This document shows positions 1-6,855 of a DNA stretch of 36,363 bases, one piece after another. Made by a program: the position numbers and the translations under genes. Origin of the DNA: a virus; IMG/VR virus record IMGVR_UViG_3300006071_000736, positions 1 through 36,363 of that record; one strand, 5' to 3'. The notes under the pieces were generated by a model. That model made no database searches. It saw only the letters and a program-made list of their open reading frames with translations, and was not told the DNA's origin. Each line of letters opens with the position of its first letter. Within the stretch, counting starts at the first letter, position 1.

Positions 1-320
1 GCAGATTCTAAGATAGCTCGTTCAAGTCCTTTATGCCTTGTGAATGTTTCAAAATCGTTTAACAACCAATCAAAATGTTCTTCTCTTAGATCGTATGTTA
101 CTTTGAAATCACTATTAGTAGCAGCATTGACAATTTGTTCAGTTGGCATGATATTATGTTCTTTAACATAGTTGTCGATAAATTCTGCAGACGTATGTAA
201 TCTTCTATCAAATAGTGTATGATCGAAAATACTCTGACATCTTGCAAATGTTGCTGCATCTGCTAGCATCATTTCAAGATAAAGTTTTTGAATGTCGTAT
301 CCGTAATCTGTGTTTTGCAT
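1..320 (-). CDS. 41: Replicative DNA helicase gp41 (DnaB type), N-terminal part, cut by window edge
   Basis: The first 106 residues of a protein running off the left edge can be read from an ATG at 320. They are a helical N-terminal domain (MQNTDYGYDIQKLYLEMML at the start; a DHTLFD segment near residue 33; a segment near residue 55 reading NIMPTEQ) resembling the N-terminal domain of T4 gp41, the hexameric helicase that unwinds the phage fork and contacts primase. The Walker motifs lie outside the window, so the family call rests on this domain and on context: the gene follows primase and a carbamoyltransferase on the same strand. A good ribosome site, AGGAG at 334-338, overlaps the TAG stop of the preceding gene, suggesting coupled translation. 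Start is confident; identity is fairly confident. Confidence 0.75.
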   Translation of the reverse strand, partial: MQNTDYGYDIQKLYLEMMLADAATFARCQSIFDHTLFDRRLHTSAEFIDNYVKEHNIMPTEQIVNAATNSDFKVTYDLREEHFDWLLNDFETFTRHKGLERAILES

Positions 321-336
321 CTATATATGTTAACTC

Positions 337-1818
337 CTAATTAAATACTTTAACACCGTAATGATTCTCAAAGTCATTAGCATCTTTGAGATTATTTACA
401 ATGGGTTGTCCTTTAATGTTTAAACTAGTATTAAGTAACATTGGACATCCTGTTCTTTCATACCATATTTCTAATAATTTTCTGAATTGCGATCCATCGC
501 TATGCACAGTCTGAACGCGGCTAGTACCGTCCCTATGCACAATAGCAGGAAAGCGATCAGGATACTTACAAGTGGCGACAACTTGCATATACTTGCTATC
601 ATTCCACCCAGTAGGCATATCAAAATAGTCATGAAGATGTTCCGATAATATTGCCGGCGCAAACGGTCTAAATTCTTGTCGTTGCTTAATTGCATTTACT
701 TTGTCCTTAATATCTAGTCCTCTGGGGTCAGCGATTAAACTTCTGTTCCCCAACGCTCTTGGACCAAACTCTGCTTTATCTCTAGCCAATCCACAAATTT
801 GATGTGCAAGTAGATAATCAACAATTGTTTCATTTGATACAGCATGTCCCATATCATATCCCAAGAACGGAGTAAAATATTTAGGTTCTATCCTCCAAGA
901 TGGATTATGTGCCAATACTGCGCCAATACTTGATCCTGCATCACCTGGATTTGGCATTATCCAGCAATTGTTGTAGTAATGACCGATTATCTTATTAGCA
1001 GAACAATTCAATGCGCAGCCTCCCATAAACACTAGATTTTTACTATTAGATAATCCCATTGCGTGTAAGAGAATGGATCTTAAGATATCCTCATATACAC
1101 GTTGTACTGCTGAAGCAATTTCAAAACTATCAGTAATAGTTAATTCAGGAGCCCAATCTAAACATCCCCTGTGTAAGTTAGGTTTGATTAAACGACAATC
1201 CGGATTAGTACTATCAATAAAATCTTTATAAATTTTACTTTTTAATGTATCTGGATCTCCGTATGCAGCCATGCCCATTAAAATGTATTCATCTTCTAAT
1301 GGTTTTAGTCCCACACGTTGAGTCATTGCCGAATACCAAAGTCCCACAGAATCCGGGAACCATTTGCTGTATAATCTTTTGAGTTTATTTCCTTTTCCTT
1401 GCCATACAGTATAGGTATCAAATTCACCGATCGAATCCAATACAATAACCACTGCATCATCAAACGGGCTAGTATAATAACCTGCGGCAGCATGACTATA
1501 ATGATGATTGGTATATGTAATGGGAGCATTTATACCCCATTGATTCAAGTATTTCTTGATATTATTATCGTTCCATTTCCATCCTTGTCCTGCAACCAAT
1601 TGTCTTGCAGTTTTAAGATAAGGATTTTCATACCAATAGACTTGATCAGGTAATCCCCAATGGTTATCTATAGCGTAGTTAACTAATTCTTGACATAAAT
1701 CACGATCATTCTTTTTGCCGCTGAATCTCTCGCTATGACTAGCAAATACAAGTTTTTCATCGGCAAATACTGCTAATGCGGCGTCATGGCTATTTGCCGA
1801 TATTCCCCAAGTAATCAT
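337..1818 (-). CDS. Carbamoyltransferase, NodU/CmcH/TobZ family
   Basis: This 493-residue protein is a member of the carbamoyltransferase family that makes carbamoyl-adenylate from carbamoyl phosphate and ATP and passes the carbamoyl group to a hydroxyl or amine. The Kae1-like N-terminal half is clear: SHDAA at residues 10-14, ERFSGKKND at 30-38, the metal-binding HHYSHA at 105-110, an LDS near 126, and GGCALNCSANK around residue 270. The C-terminal half has FGPRALGNRSL and a final LNTSLN segment typical of the family. Length is slightly below the usual 530-600. The ATG overlaps the stop of the 37-residue gene upstream (ATGA) and the stop overlaps the helicase ribosome site, so it is co-translated with primase and helicase. 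The acceptor is unknown; a nucleotide, modified base or glycan are all possible. Confidence 0.9.
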   Translation of the reverse strand: MITWGISANSHDAALAVFADEKLVFASHSERFSGKKNDRDLCQELVNYAIDNHWGLPDQVYWYENPYLKTARQLVAGQGWKWNDNNIKKYLNQWGINAPITYTNHHYSHAAAGYYTSPFDDAVVIVLDSIGEFDTYTVWQGKGNKLKRLYSKWFPDSVGLWYSAMTQRVGLKPLEDEYILMGMAAYGDPDTLKSKIYKDFIDSTNPDCRLIKPNLHRGCLDWAPELTITDSFEIASAVQRVYEDILRSILLHAMGLSNSKNLVFMGGCALNCSANKIIGHYYNNCWIMPNPGDAGSSIGAVLAHNPSWRIEPKYFTPFLGYDMGHAVSNETIVDYLLAHQICGLARDKAEFGPRALGNRSLIADPRGLDIKDKVNAIKQRQEFRPFAPAILSEHLHDYFDMPTGWNDSKYMQVVATCKYPDRFPAIVHRDGTSRVQTVHSDGSQFRKLLEIWYERTGCPMLLNTSLNIKGQPIVNNLKDANDFENHYGVKVFN

Positions 1819-1928
1819 TTGTAGATAAATGGATCACGTTTACGTAGTTCTTCAAGACGCTTTTTAAATGCTTTATGTTCCTGCCATTTACGCCAGGGTG
1901 TTGTTAAAAATCTAATAATTGCTTTCAT
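1815..1928 (-). CDS. Small conserved-type phage protein, 37 residues
   Basis: A short reading frame of 37 codons lies between primase and the carbamoyltransferase. The product starts MKAIIRFLTTPWRKWQEH and ends RDPFIYK; it is strongly basic and helical with two tryptophans (W12, W15). Both ends support a real gene: its ATG overlaps the primase stop (ATGA) and its TGA overlaps the ATG of the next gene (ATGA). A GAGG ribosome site lies about 8 bases upstream of the ATG. Very similar short proteins occur near replication genes of marine T4-like phages, from memory. Function is unknown; a small replisome-associated peptide or a coupling peptide are possibilities. Confidence 0.75.
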   Translation of the reverse strand: MKAIIRFLTTPWRKWQEHKAFKKRLEELRKRDPFIYK

Positions 1929-2902
1929 TTTTTTACCTCATTAAACCATGATTTTGCACGAAGTCTAACCTTCAGTGCGTTTGATTCTTTTGTTTGTACA
2001 ATTAGCCAAAGTGTTGCTACCCGTCCGAGTTTACATACAGCATCATTAACGTCTTTAACTCCGTCGGGCCAATTTGGCATGCTAACAGACCATCCTAAGT
2101 CAAGTGCATGTTCAACTGTCTTAGGTCCTTCATGATCCCTATCTGGAATCCAAACGATCTCACGATTAAGTTGGCGTAGTAACCAATCTTGACTTTTTTT
2201 GATTTCTGCTCCAAGAACTGCACAAGCATCGATACTTATCGCATCGATCGGTCCTTCACAAACAAGTACGAATTCTCGATCATGCGTTTGTCTATCTAAA
2301 TTAAACACATATCCGGGCTGTTGTTCGGAAATATATCTAGGATTTTGATTACCGCTAATTGTACGGGCAGTATATCCAACAATTCTTTCTTGATAAAAGA
2401 ATGGGATAATTAATCGATTTCTAAATCCCTGTTTATCACACCAATAGAAAGGATAATCGTCGAGATATAAACTTCTACTGGTCATATATTCTAACACCGG
2501 AACTAATAAATCAGGAATGTTATCTTTAAAGTCGGTGATTAGTTGAGCATCCATAGGTAATGCTCTAGTATGAAATTCGGGGATAATACTCTTTACTTTT
2601 TCTTGCTGATCCGAATTAAGTCGAAGAGCTTCTAAACTTAGTTGATTAATAAGATCGTCGCTCATGTTGAATAAACGCATGAGTTTACGCATCTTTTGAC
2701 TAATAGTACGACCTGGTTGCCAACTTGCTTTAAATTGACAGTTAAAACAATGATACGAAATAGCATCGCCTGCATTAACTATTAACCCGCCGCGATGACG
2801 TTTATCTCCGCAACAAGGAGCATTAAAGCTAATCCAGCCAGAAGGAGTGTGTTTCCTCTTTGCAGGCAGATGTGATAAAATTGTTTCGATAATAAGGCTC
2901 AT
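1925..2902 (-). CDS. 61: DNA primase gp61
   Basis: This 325-residue protein is the T4-type primase that lays down RNA primers for the lagging strand together with helicase gp41. The N-terminal zinc-binding domain is visible (APCCGDKRHRGG near residues 28-39, then SYHCFNC near 49-55). A Toprim domain follows, with the acidic VCEGPIDAISID motif near residue 215 and an IPDRDHEG motif about 40 residues later. T4 gp61 is 342 residues, so the length fits. The gene follows a perfect consensus promoter (2911-2939), and the predicted transcription start is only about two bases before the ATG. A weak AAGG lies five bases before the ATG but would probably fall outside the mRNA. The protein ends EVKK at a TGA overlapping the next ATG. 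Confidence 0.9.
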   Translation of the reverse strand: MSLIIETILSHLPAKRKHTPSGWISFNAPCCGDKRHRGGLIVNAGDAISYHCFNCQFKASWQPGRTISQKMRKLMRLFNMSDDLINQLSLEALRLNSDQQEKVKSIIPEFHTRALPMDAQLITDFKDNIPDLLVPVLEYMTSRSLYLDDYPFYWCDKQGFRNRLIIPFFYQERIVGYTARTISGNQNPRYISEQQPGYVFNLDRQTHDREFVLVCEGPIDAISIDACAVLGAEIKKSQDWLLRQLNREIVWIPDRDHEGPKTVEHALDLGWSVSMPNWPDGVKDVNDAVCKLGRVATLWLIVQTKESNALKVRLRAKSWFNEVKK

Positions 2903-2910
2903 ATAGCCTT

Positions 2911-2939
2911 ATTATACTAACTTACCGTAATGCTGTCAA
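2911..2939 (-). promoter_or_regulatory. Perfect sigma70-type early promoter for primase
   Basis: On the minus strand TTGACA (2939-2934), a 17-base spacer and TATAAT (2916-2911) match the bacterial housekeeping consensus exactly. The -35 box and spacer lie inside the last codons and stop of the upstream structural gene. Predicted start of transcription is about 2904, two bases before the primase ATG. This separates the early primase/helicase unit from the late gene in front of it. Confidence 0.9.
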
Positions 2940-4023
2940 CAACTCCGGCGTAATTTGTGCCCGAAACAATGTAAGGGCCTCCATTGCCTGCTGTCGCTGT
3001 TCCTGTCCAAGTAACCGTAACGACTTCGCTAATTGTATAACTGGAACTAATTGCAGTTGAGGTTTCACCGAGTACACCGTTTACATTAATGATTAGATCG
3101 TTAACACCGTCTACTCCCCCGATTTGATGTCCGGGAATTTTAATCATTGAACCTTTAGTATATCCCGTACCGCCATACTTAATTGTTACATCATATGTGC
3201 CATTAGATTTAGAAACATAAAAAGTTGCACCTAGACCGTTAATATTAGGTGTTTGAAATGCAACTCTAAAGTAATTGTATCCACTTGTTGGAATCACTGC
3301 ACCATATGGAATAACTCCAGTGAACGACCCGTCATTGTAATTTTGATTCCAAGACCCGAACGGTTTTCCTGCTGCCATGAACGCTTCTTTGTTTATAGTA
3401 GAACTAGTAGTTGCTTCGATCCAAATAGAACCAACAAATCCTGTTGTTGCGATCTGGAAACTTAATATCTCTGTAGGAATTGCTTCGTAAAACTTACATG
3501 GTATTGCAGAACTATACCAAATAGGAATACCTTGTAAATCGACTTCGGCAGTAAAGTCCGAAAACACCCTCGGAGCTCTAGTAGCAGGCATTGCATCGCC
3601 GTCAAGTTCAATTGTACCGACTGCACCAAATTTGCTGTCACAATATAATGGAACTTGCGCTTGTGATGTTGCTTTTGTTGCTACTAGACTATATTTTAAG
3701 AATTGATTATTTAGACTTGATAAATCTTCTAATGGTATAGTAACAGTAGCAATTCCTTTTAAATTCGTAGCTATTACTGTATACGGACTATTTGGAAGAG
3801 CATTACCTGCGGCGTCCATTAAGTTCATTGTGATTGAGCTAAGTGTTGTTAGATCAATTCGTTTCTGGTCCGCGTTCTTAATATCGAACTCTATGGTATT
3901 GTTAATACCTCTATAAATCTTTACATTTCGTTGATACACGTTGGTATACTCCACATTGAAGCCCGCCAGATCGGCTAAGATTTGGACACGGTTTGGATAT
4001 AAATAACTTAGGATTTTTTGCAT
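2917..4023 (-). CDS. Virion structural protein with baseplate (BppU-like) N-terminal domain
   Basis: The 368-residue product is beta-rich and Gly/Thr/Ser-rich, as in tail or baseplate proteins. Residues about 25-125 (from RNVKIYRGINNTIEFDI, through ITMNLMDAAGN, to KGIATVTIPLEDL) resemble the N-terminal beta-sandwich of the BppU baseplate protein family. The C-terminal 100 residues contain YDVTIKYGGTGYTKG and a pattern of short beta strands, like receptor-binding or decoration modules. It is preceded by a late promoter motif (4042-4049), although its neighbours on both sides are replication genes. AAAGG about 9 bases before the ATG could serve as ribosome site. Exact place in the virion is not known; tail fibre or baseplate periphery is the best guess. 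Confidence 0.6.
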   Translation of the reverse strand: MQKILSYLYPNRVQILADLAGFNVEYTNVYQRNVKIYRGINNTIEFDIKNADQKRIDLTTLSSITMNLMDAAGNALPNSPYTVIATNLKGIATVTIPLEDLSSLNNQFLKYSLVATKATSQAQVPLYCDSKFGAVGTIELDGDAMPATRAPRVFSDFTAEVDLQGIPIWYSSAIPCKFYEAIPTEILSFQIATTGFVGSIWIEATTSSTINKEAFMAAGKPFGSWNQNYNDGSFTGVIPYGAVIPTSGYNYFRVAFQTPNINGLGATFYVSKSNGTYDVTIKYGGTGYTKGSMIKIPGHQIGGVDGVNDLIINVNGVLGETSTAISSSYTISEVVTVTWTGTATAGNGGPYIVSGTNYAGVVDSITVS

Positions 4024-4041
4024 TTTGGCAAACCTTTTATG

Positions 4042-4049
4042 TATTTATG
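4042..4049 (-). promoter_or_regulatory. Late promoter motif CATAAATA
   Basis: The minus strand reads CATAAATA, close to the T4 late consensus TATAAATA recognised by the phage sigma factor gp55. It lies 18 bases before the ATG of the structural gene ending at 2917 and would give a leader of about 13 bases. The motif overlaps the start codon of the plus-strand gene at 4047. Confidence 0.6.
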
Positions 4050-4421
4050 GCAAATTTAAGAGATAACATAACAAGCACATTACCATTTATATCGGTACTA
4101 ACTTACGGCAACGAAGAGTATGTAGGAATTATAGTCAATCAAGATCAGTTTGTGACTAGTTTTTATGACCTTAATGCAATTAAAAGTTCAGAAGAGCGAA
4201 CTGTATTTTTAGAAATCGGCGAAACCTGGTGGTGGGAATCAAATCGTCAATTTCCAATTTCAATTTTCTGTAAGGACCAAATACAACCTTTTCATTATGC
4301 TATTAAGACGTTTAATAGCAAGGATGTAAAAGTTGTATTAGGACCTGTAGTTAACTTAATGAATTTAACTTTGAAACGAGTTAAACGAAAATCAGTACAA
4401 CTTGTGCGTAAGACTCGCTAA
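4047..4421 (+). CDS. Conserved-type phage protein of unknown function, 124 residues
   Basis: I chose the ATG at 4047 (MANLRDNITSTLPF) rather than an upstream in-frame start at 3993, because the extra 18 residues overlap the start region of the opposite gene and look like non-coding translation. The protein has a compact beta-rich first half (YGNEEYVGIIVNQDQF near residues 24-39), a WWWESNR stretch near 64-70, and a very basic tail (LKRVKRKSVQLVRKTR). The first half recalls the Sm/Hfq-like pattern of a bent beta-sheet with a G.V..D core, but this is only a resemblance. Similar proteins occur in marine T4-like phages, from memory. It is the only plus-strand gene in this part and ends tail to tail with the polymerase-III-like gene, overlapping by four bases. 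Confidence 0.7.
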   Translation: MANLRDNITSTLPFISVLTYGNEEYVGIIVNQDQFVTSFYDLNAIKSSEERTVFLEIGETWWWESNRQFPISIFCKDQIQPFHYAIKTFNSKDVKVVLGPVVNLMNLTLKRVKRKSVQLVRKTR

Positions 4422-4993
4422 CTATATTCATAACTAATCTGTTCACAGATTAGATTCATTTGTACTACTATAGCGTGTGCGTATGCTATAGCATGTGCCT
4501 TCTTAAAATAATACTCATCATTCTCAGGTTTTGTCCAAACTTCGGTCGTCACCGTAGTCCAATCTTTCCCGATCAGATAACGTTTCGCCGGGCGGATTAT
4601 CGCTAATATGGCGGCGAGCTGTTCGATAGAGGATGGCTTCATCTGCCGCAGGACGGTACCATGACCGTTTATGTGAAACAGAAGATTTGTAAAGTCGTCT
4701 TGTTCTAGAAGATCCCATAGTGGCTCCGTATTTAATAATTGGGTCAAATGTTCATTGTCTCGAACATTTTGATATACATTAACATTAAGAAAATCAATCT
4801 TAAAGTAGCCTCGTTGTTCTGCCTCTTTATATTCTATTGTACTTAAATTTGTAATAGGATCATAAGGGATTGCCTGTACATAAATGCCTGTATTATGTGC
4901 AACCATGCCGTCGTTAGTTTTTCGTGATGCAACGACATGTTTGAGTTTTTCCAATGCTTGCTTTCGATCAGCAAAATCAATGTCAATATCCAT
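4418..4993 (-). CDS. Miniature DNA polymerase III alpha (DnaE) palm-like protein
   Basis: This 191-residue protein lines up with the palm of bacterial C-family polymerases. MDIDIDF at residues 1-7 matches the DnaE PDFDVDF motif (E. coli D401, D403). HNTGIYVQAIP at 33-43 matches its NAGKHAGGVVIAP segment. FKIDFLN at 64-70 matches VKFDFLG, with D67 at the place of catalytic D555. MKPSSIEQLAAILAIIRPA at 118-136 matches the LQPDCFEDMIALVALFRPG segment. FKKAHAIAYA at 163-172 matches FNKSHSAAYA. The whole catalytic triad is kept, but the PHP, most of the fingers, the beta-clamp-binding and C-terminal domains of the roughly 1,160-residue DnaE are missing, and spacings are much shorter. It is the last gene of the early block. 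It may be a reduced polymerase, an accessory factor, or a mimic acting on host Pol III; activity is not shown. Confidence 0.7.
   Translation of the reverse strand: MDIDIDFADRKQALEKLKHVVASRKTNDGMVAHNTGIYVQAIPYDPITNLSTIEYKEAEQRGYFKIDFLNVNVYQNVRDNEHLTQLLNTEPLWDLLEQDDFTNLLFHINGHGTVLRQMKPSSIEQLAAILAIIRPAKRYLIGKDWTTVTTEVWTKPENDEYYFKKAHAIAYAHAIVVQMNLICEQISYEYS
4434..4453. terminator. Short perfect hairpin just past the plus-strand gene
   Basis: CTAATCTG (4434-4441) and CAGATTAG (4446-4453) form a perfect 8-base-pair stem with a TTCA loop, 12 bases after the stop of the plus-strand gene. No clear T-run follows, so termination is a guess. The hairpin lies inside the last codons of the opposite gene. 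Confidence 0.3.
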
Positions 4994-5184
4994 TAATGTT
5001 TTACATCAGATTCAAATAAAATTAACGGTAATGATTCACTTAAAAAGTGTGCATATTCAGCTGCATCTTCTTGATTATCAAATCCCACTAATCGTATATA
5101 AACTGAATTATCTTCTTCATCTACAGCAACTTGTAAATCTAAAGGAATACCGTCTCTAACCGGCGGAGGAGTAATGTAGCTCAT
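4993..5184 (-). CDS. Small acidic phage protein, 63 residues
   Basis: Function is not recognised. The product is acidic and begins MSYITPPPVRDGIPL; residues 17-60 alternate beta strand and helix (NSVYIRLVGF, then DAAEYAHFLSESLPLILF), like a small ferredoxin-like or single alpha/beta domain. The ATG overlaps the stop of the preceding zinc-finger gene (ATGA) and its TAA overlaps the ATG of the polymerase-III-like gene (TAATG). This tight coupling and the location in the early block suggest an accessory role in replication, possibly as a partner of one of its neighbours; that is inference only. Confidence 0.7.
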   Translation of the reverse strand: MSYITPPPVRDGIPLDLQVAVDEEDNSVYIRLVGFDNQEDAAEYAHFLSESLPLILFESDVKH

Positions 5185-5876
5185 ATATTTGATTCTCTTA
5201 CTACTTGTTTTACCAATTCAACATCATCTGGATTTTTCTTAAATTTAGATAACCAGAATGGTACATCTATAACATTACTTACTGCTGCTAGTTGTTCGTC
5301 ATTAAATTTTTGAAGCATTGCTTTACCATTAGCGCAGTTTAGAATTAACCAAGGACTTATCTTCCCGTCCTTAATATCAAACATAGCACGATTAAGACTC
5401 ACGTACAAGAAGTAGTGATTCCATTTAGCTTGATTATATTCGCCCCACTCTATCATGTGATTTATACTGCGTTGGAGGGCCGTTTCCACAGTTTCTGTTT
5501 TAATTAAGTCCAAAACATATTTCTCGTATAATTCGTCGCGACACCAATGATCTAATTTGACGCCAGAAGTAACCACATAGTTAATGAATTGGTCTGGGTA
5601 TAAGGGACGTACATTACTAACAAAACTACCAAACTTAATAAAAGCATTATAATAAGGACTTCGACAAAAGTCTTCATATGTCTTATCACCGGAGTTATGC
5701 TGTGTTTTCTTATAAAATCTTACATAAGTATCGTACCCTAAAACTACATGTTTCTCGTGTTGAACCAAAGCTCTGCGTTTCTGTTCGCAAACATGAACAG
5801 ATAGGGTTTTTTCTTTAGTAAATCCGTGACTACAGTATTTACACACATAAGGTTTATTTGATGTTAAATTCATCAT
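5181..5876 (-). CDS. Zinc-finger protein of the early replication block, 231 residues
   Basis: An N-terminal CCHC-type zinc finger is visible: C12-x2-C15, then H28 and C30 (YVCKYCSHGF...LSVHVC). The rest is helical and aromatic-rich (for example VRFYKKTQH, YNAFIKFGSFVSN, HWCRDELYEKYVLD), with no motif I can name. Such a finger at the end of a phage early protein suggests DNA or RNA binding. Start and stop overlap both neighbours (TAATG upstream, ATGA downstream). Similar proteins occur near uvsW in marine T4-like phages, from memory, and have no assigned function. Helicase loading (a gp59-like role, T4 gp59 being 217 residues) is possible, but I see no sequence similarity to support it. Confidence 0.75.
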   Translation of the reverse strand: MMNLTSNKPYVCKYCSHGFTKEKTLSVHVCEQKRRALVQHEKHVVLGYDTYVRFYKKTQHNSGDKTYEDFCRSPYYNAFIKFGSFVSNVRPLYPDQFINYVVTSGVKLDHWCRDELYEKYVLDLIKTETVETALQRSINHMIEWGEYNQAKWNHYFLYVSLNRAMFDIKDGKISPWLILNCANGKAMLQKFNDEQLAAVSNVIDVPFWLSKFKKNPDDVELVKQVVRESNI

Positions 5877-6349
5877 TATTTGCCAAACCGTTTTTTAATA
5901 TCGGCATCGCTCATTCCATATTGTTTAGCAAGATCTTTAATTTCTTTATCAGATGTTATTGCTGCTAACAATTTAATTTCATCTGTTTTCCTGCTTGGAT
6001 AGATTTCGTGAAAGAATTTTTCTTTTTTATTTGTAATTGTCTTTTTACCTATCCATTCATGAAAGAATGTTTCATTACCATCATAACTGCACATACATAA
6101 CAACAACCATAGTAATTTCGGATGTTGTTGTATATCATTCCAATTTTTATTAAAGTATTCGTTTACTGTTAATACAAAATGTTCTTGGACAGCCCGCGGA
6201 CGATTCTTAACGTTGCTAATGTATCGATTAAGAATATAGAACTCACTTCGTAATGACTTTTGATTCTGTTCATCCATTGCATCCCAAAGTTCTCGGATGT
6301 TCTGATCAACTGCTTGTAGCTTTTCTTTTAGCTCTACTTTTTCAAACAT
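5876..6349 (-). CDS. Helical early protein of unknown function, 157 residues
   Basis: The product is almost entirely helical and contains the segments FYILNRYISNVKNRP (about 57-71), VLTVNEYFNKNW (about 79-90), HPKLLWLLLCM (about 96-106) and FHEWIGKKT (about 115-123). It ends with a helix-turn-helix-like piece, SDKEIKDLAKQYGMSDADIKKRF. The order ILNR-S, NE, LLW, final K-L-G-K-F helix faintly recalls the short clamp-loader subunit gp62 of marine T4-like phages, but I cannot show homology. Its ATG overlaps the stop of the gene before it (TAATG) and its stop overlaps the zinc-finger gene, so all are made together. Confidence 0.7.
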   Translation of the reverse strand: MFEKVELKEKLQAVDQNIRELWDAMDEQNQKSLRSEFYILNRYISNVKNRPRAVQEHFVLTVNEYFNKNWNDIQQHPKLLWLLLCMCSYDGNETFFHEWIGKKTITNKKEKFFHEIYPSRKTDEIKLLAAITSDKEIKDLAKQYGMSDADIKKRFGK

Positions 6350-6855
6350 TAGAATAACCTATCTAAGTAAATAATTTCACTTTGTCGTGATATTTCCTTT
6401 ACAAAGTATGCACACAGCGGACTCGAACCATATGTTAACGGAGTAGCAAGAAGTTGTCCATTTTTCATCTTTGGAAAATACCACTTCACATCATTGTAAA
6501 AGTTTACTATCTCTATACGCCTAAATTCAAGTCTAAATGAGCTTAGAGGATTATAAAGTAGTGCTTCAAAACCTCTATCATTTAAACTAGTTAATGGGAG
6601 GATTTCAATATCATTACCCGTGGCGCTGTCACCTACTGCGATACACCAATCGATAGGCATAGTTACTTCATCGTCACCGATCTTAAGTACCATTGCAGGA
6701 CTGTTAAACGATTCTAGAAAAATTAATGGTACAAAATAGAAATCTGGATCTTTAGGATCACTGTTATCTAGTATTGCAAATCTAGTGTTATCATCTACCT
6801 CGTCGGGCAGATTATTTAATGAAAATGTTTCGTTGTCTAATGTTAAAATGTGCAT
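6349..6855 (-). CDS. Conserved-type early protein of unknown function, 168 residues
   Basis: I start this gene at the ATG at 6855 (MHILTLDNETF) because it forms a TAATG overlap with the uvsW stop, the same junction used throughout this block; a TTG at 6867 would add four residues. The protein is acidic in its first half and beta-rich: YFVPLIFLESFNSPAMVLKI, MPIDWCIAVGD, ILPLTSLNDRGF, NPLSSFRLEF and VKWYFPKMKNGQLLATPL follow each other. No enzyme motif is seen. Closely similar proteins sit next to uvsW in marine T4-like phages, from memory. A function cannot be given. Confidence 0.75.
   Translation of the reverse strand: MHILTLDNETFSLNNLPDEVDDNTRFAILDNSDPKDPDFYFVPLIFLESFNSPAMVLKIGDDEVTMPIDWCIAVGDSATGNDIEILPLTSLNDRGFEALLYNPLSSFRLEFRRIEIVNFYNDVKWYFPKMKNGQLLATPLTYGSSPLCAYFVKEISRQSEIIYLDRLF

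Noticed and set aside
3993-4046. Upstream extension of the plus-strand gene at 4047
   Set aside because: The extra residues overlap the opposite gene's start region and promoter, and the natural start MANLRDN at 4047 fits the protein better.
4468-4491. Inverted repeat CTATAGC ... GCTATAG
   Set aside because: It lies within codons for an Ala/Ile/Tyr/His-rich helix of the Pol III-like protein and is explained by the repetitive peptide.
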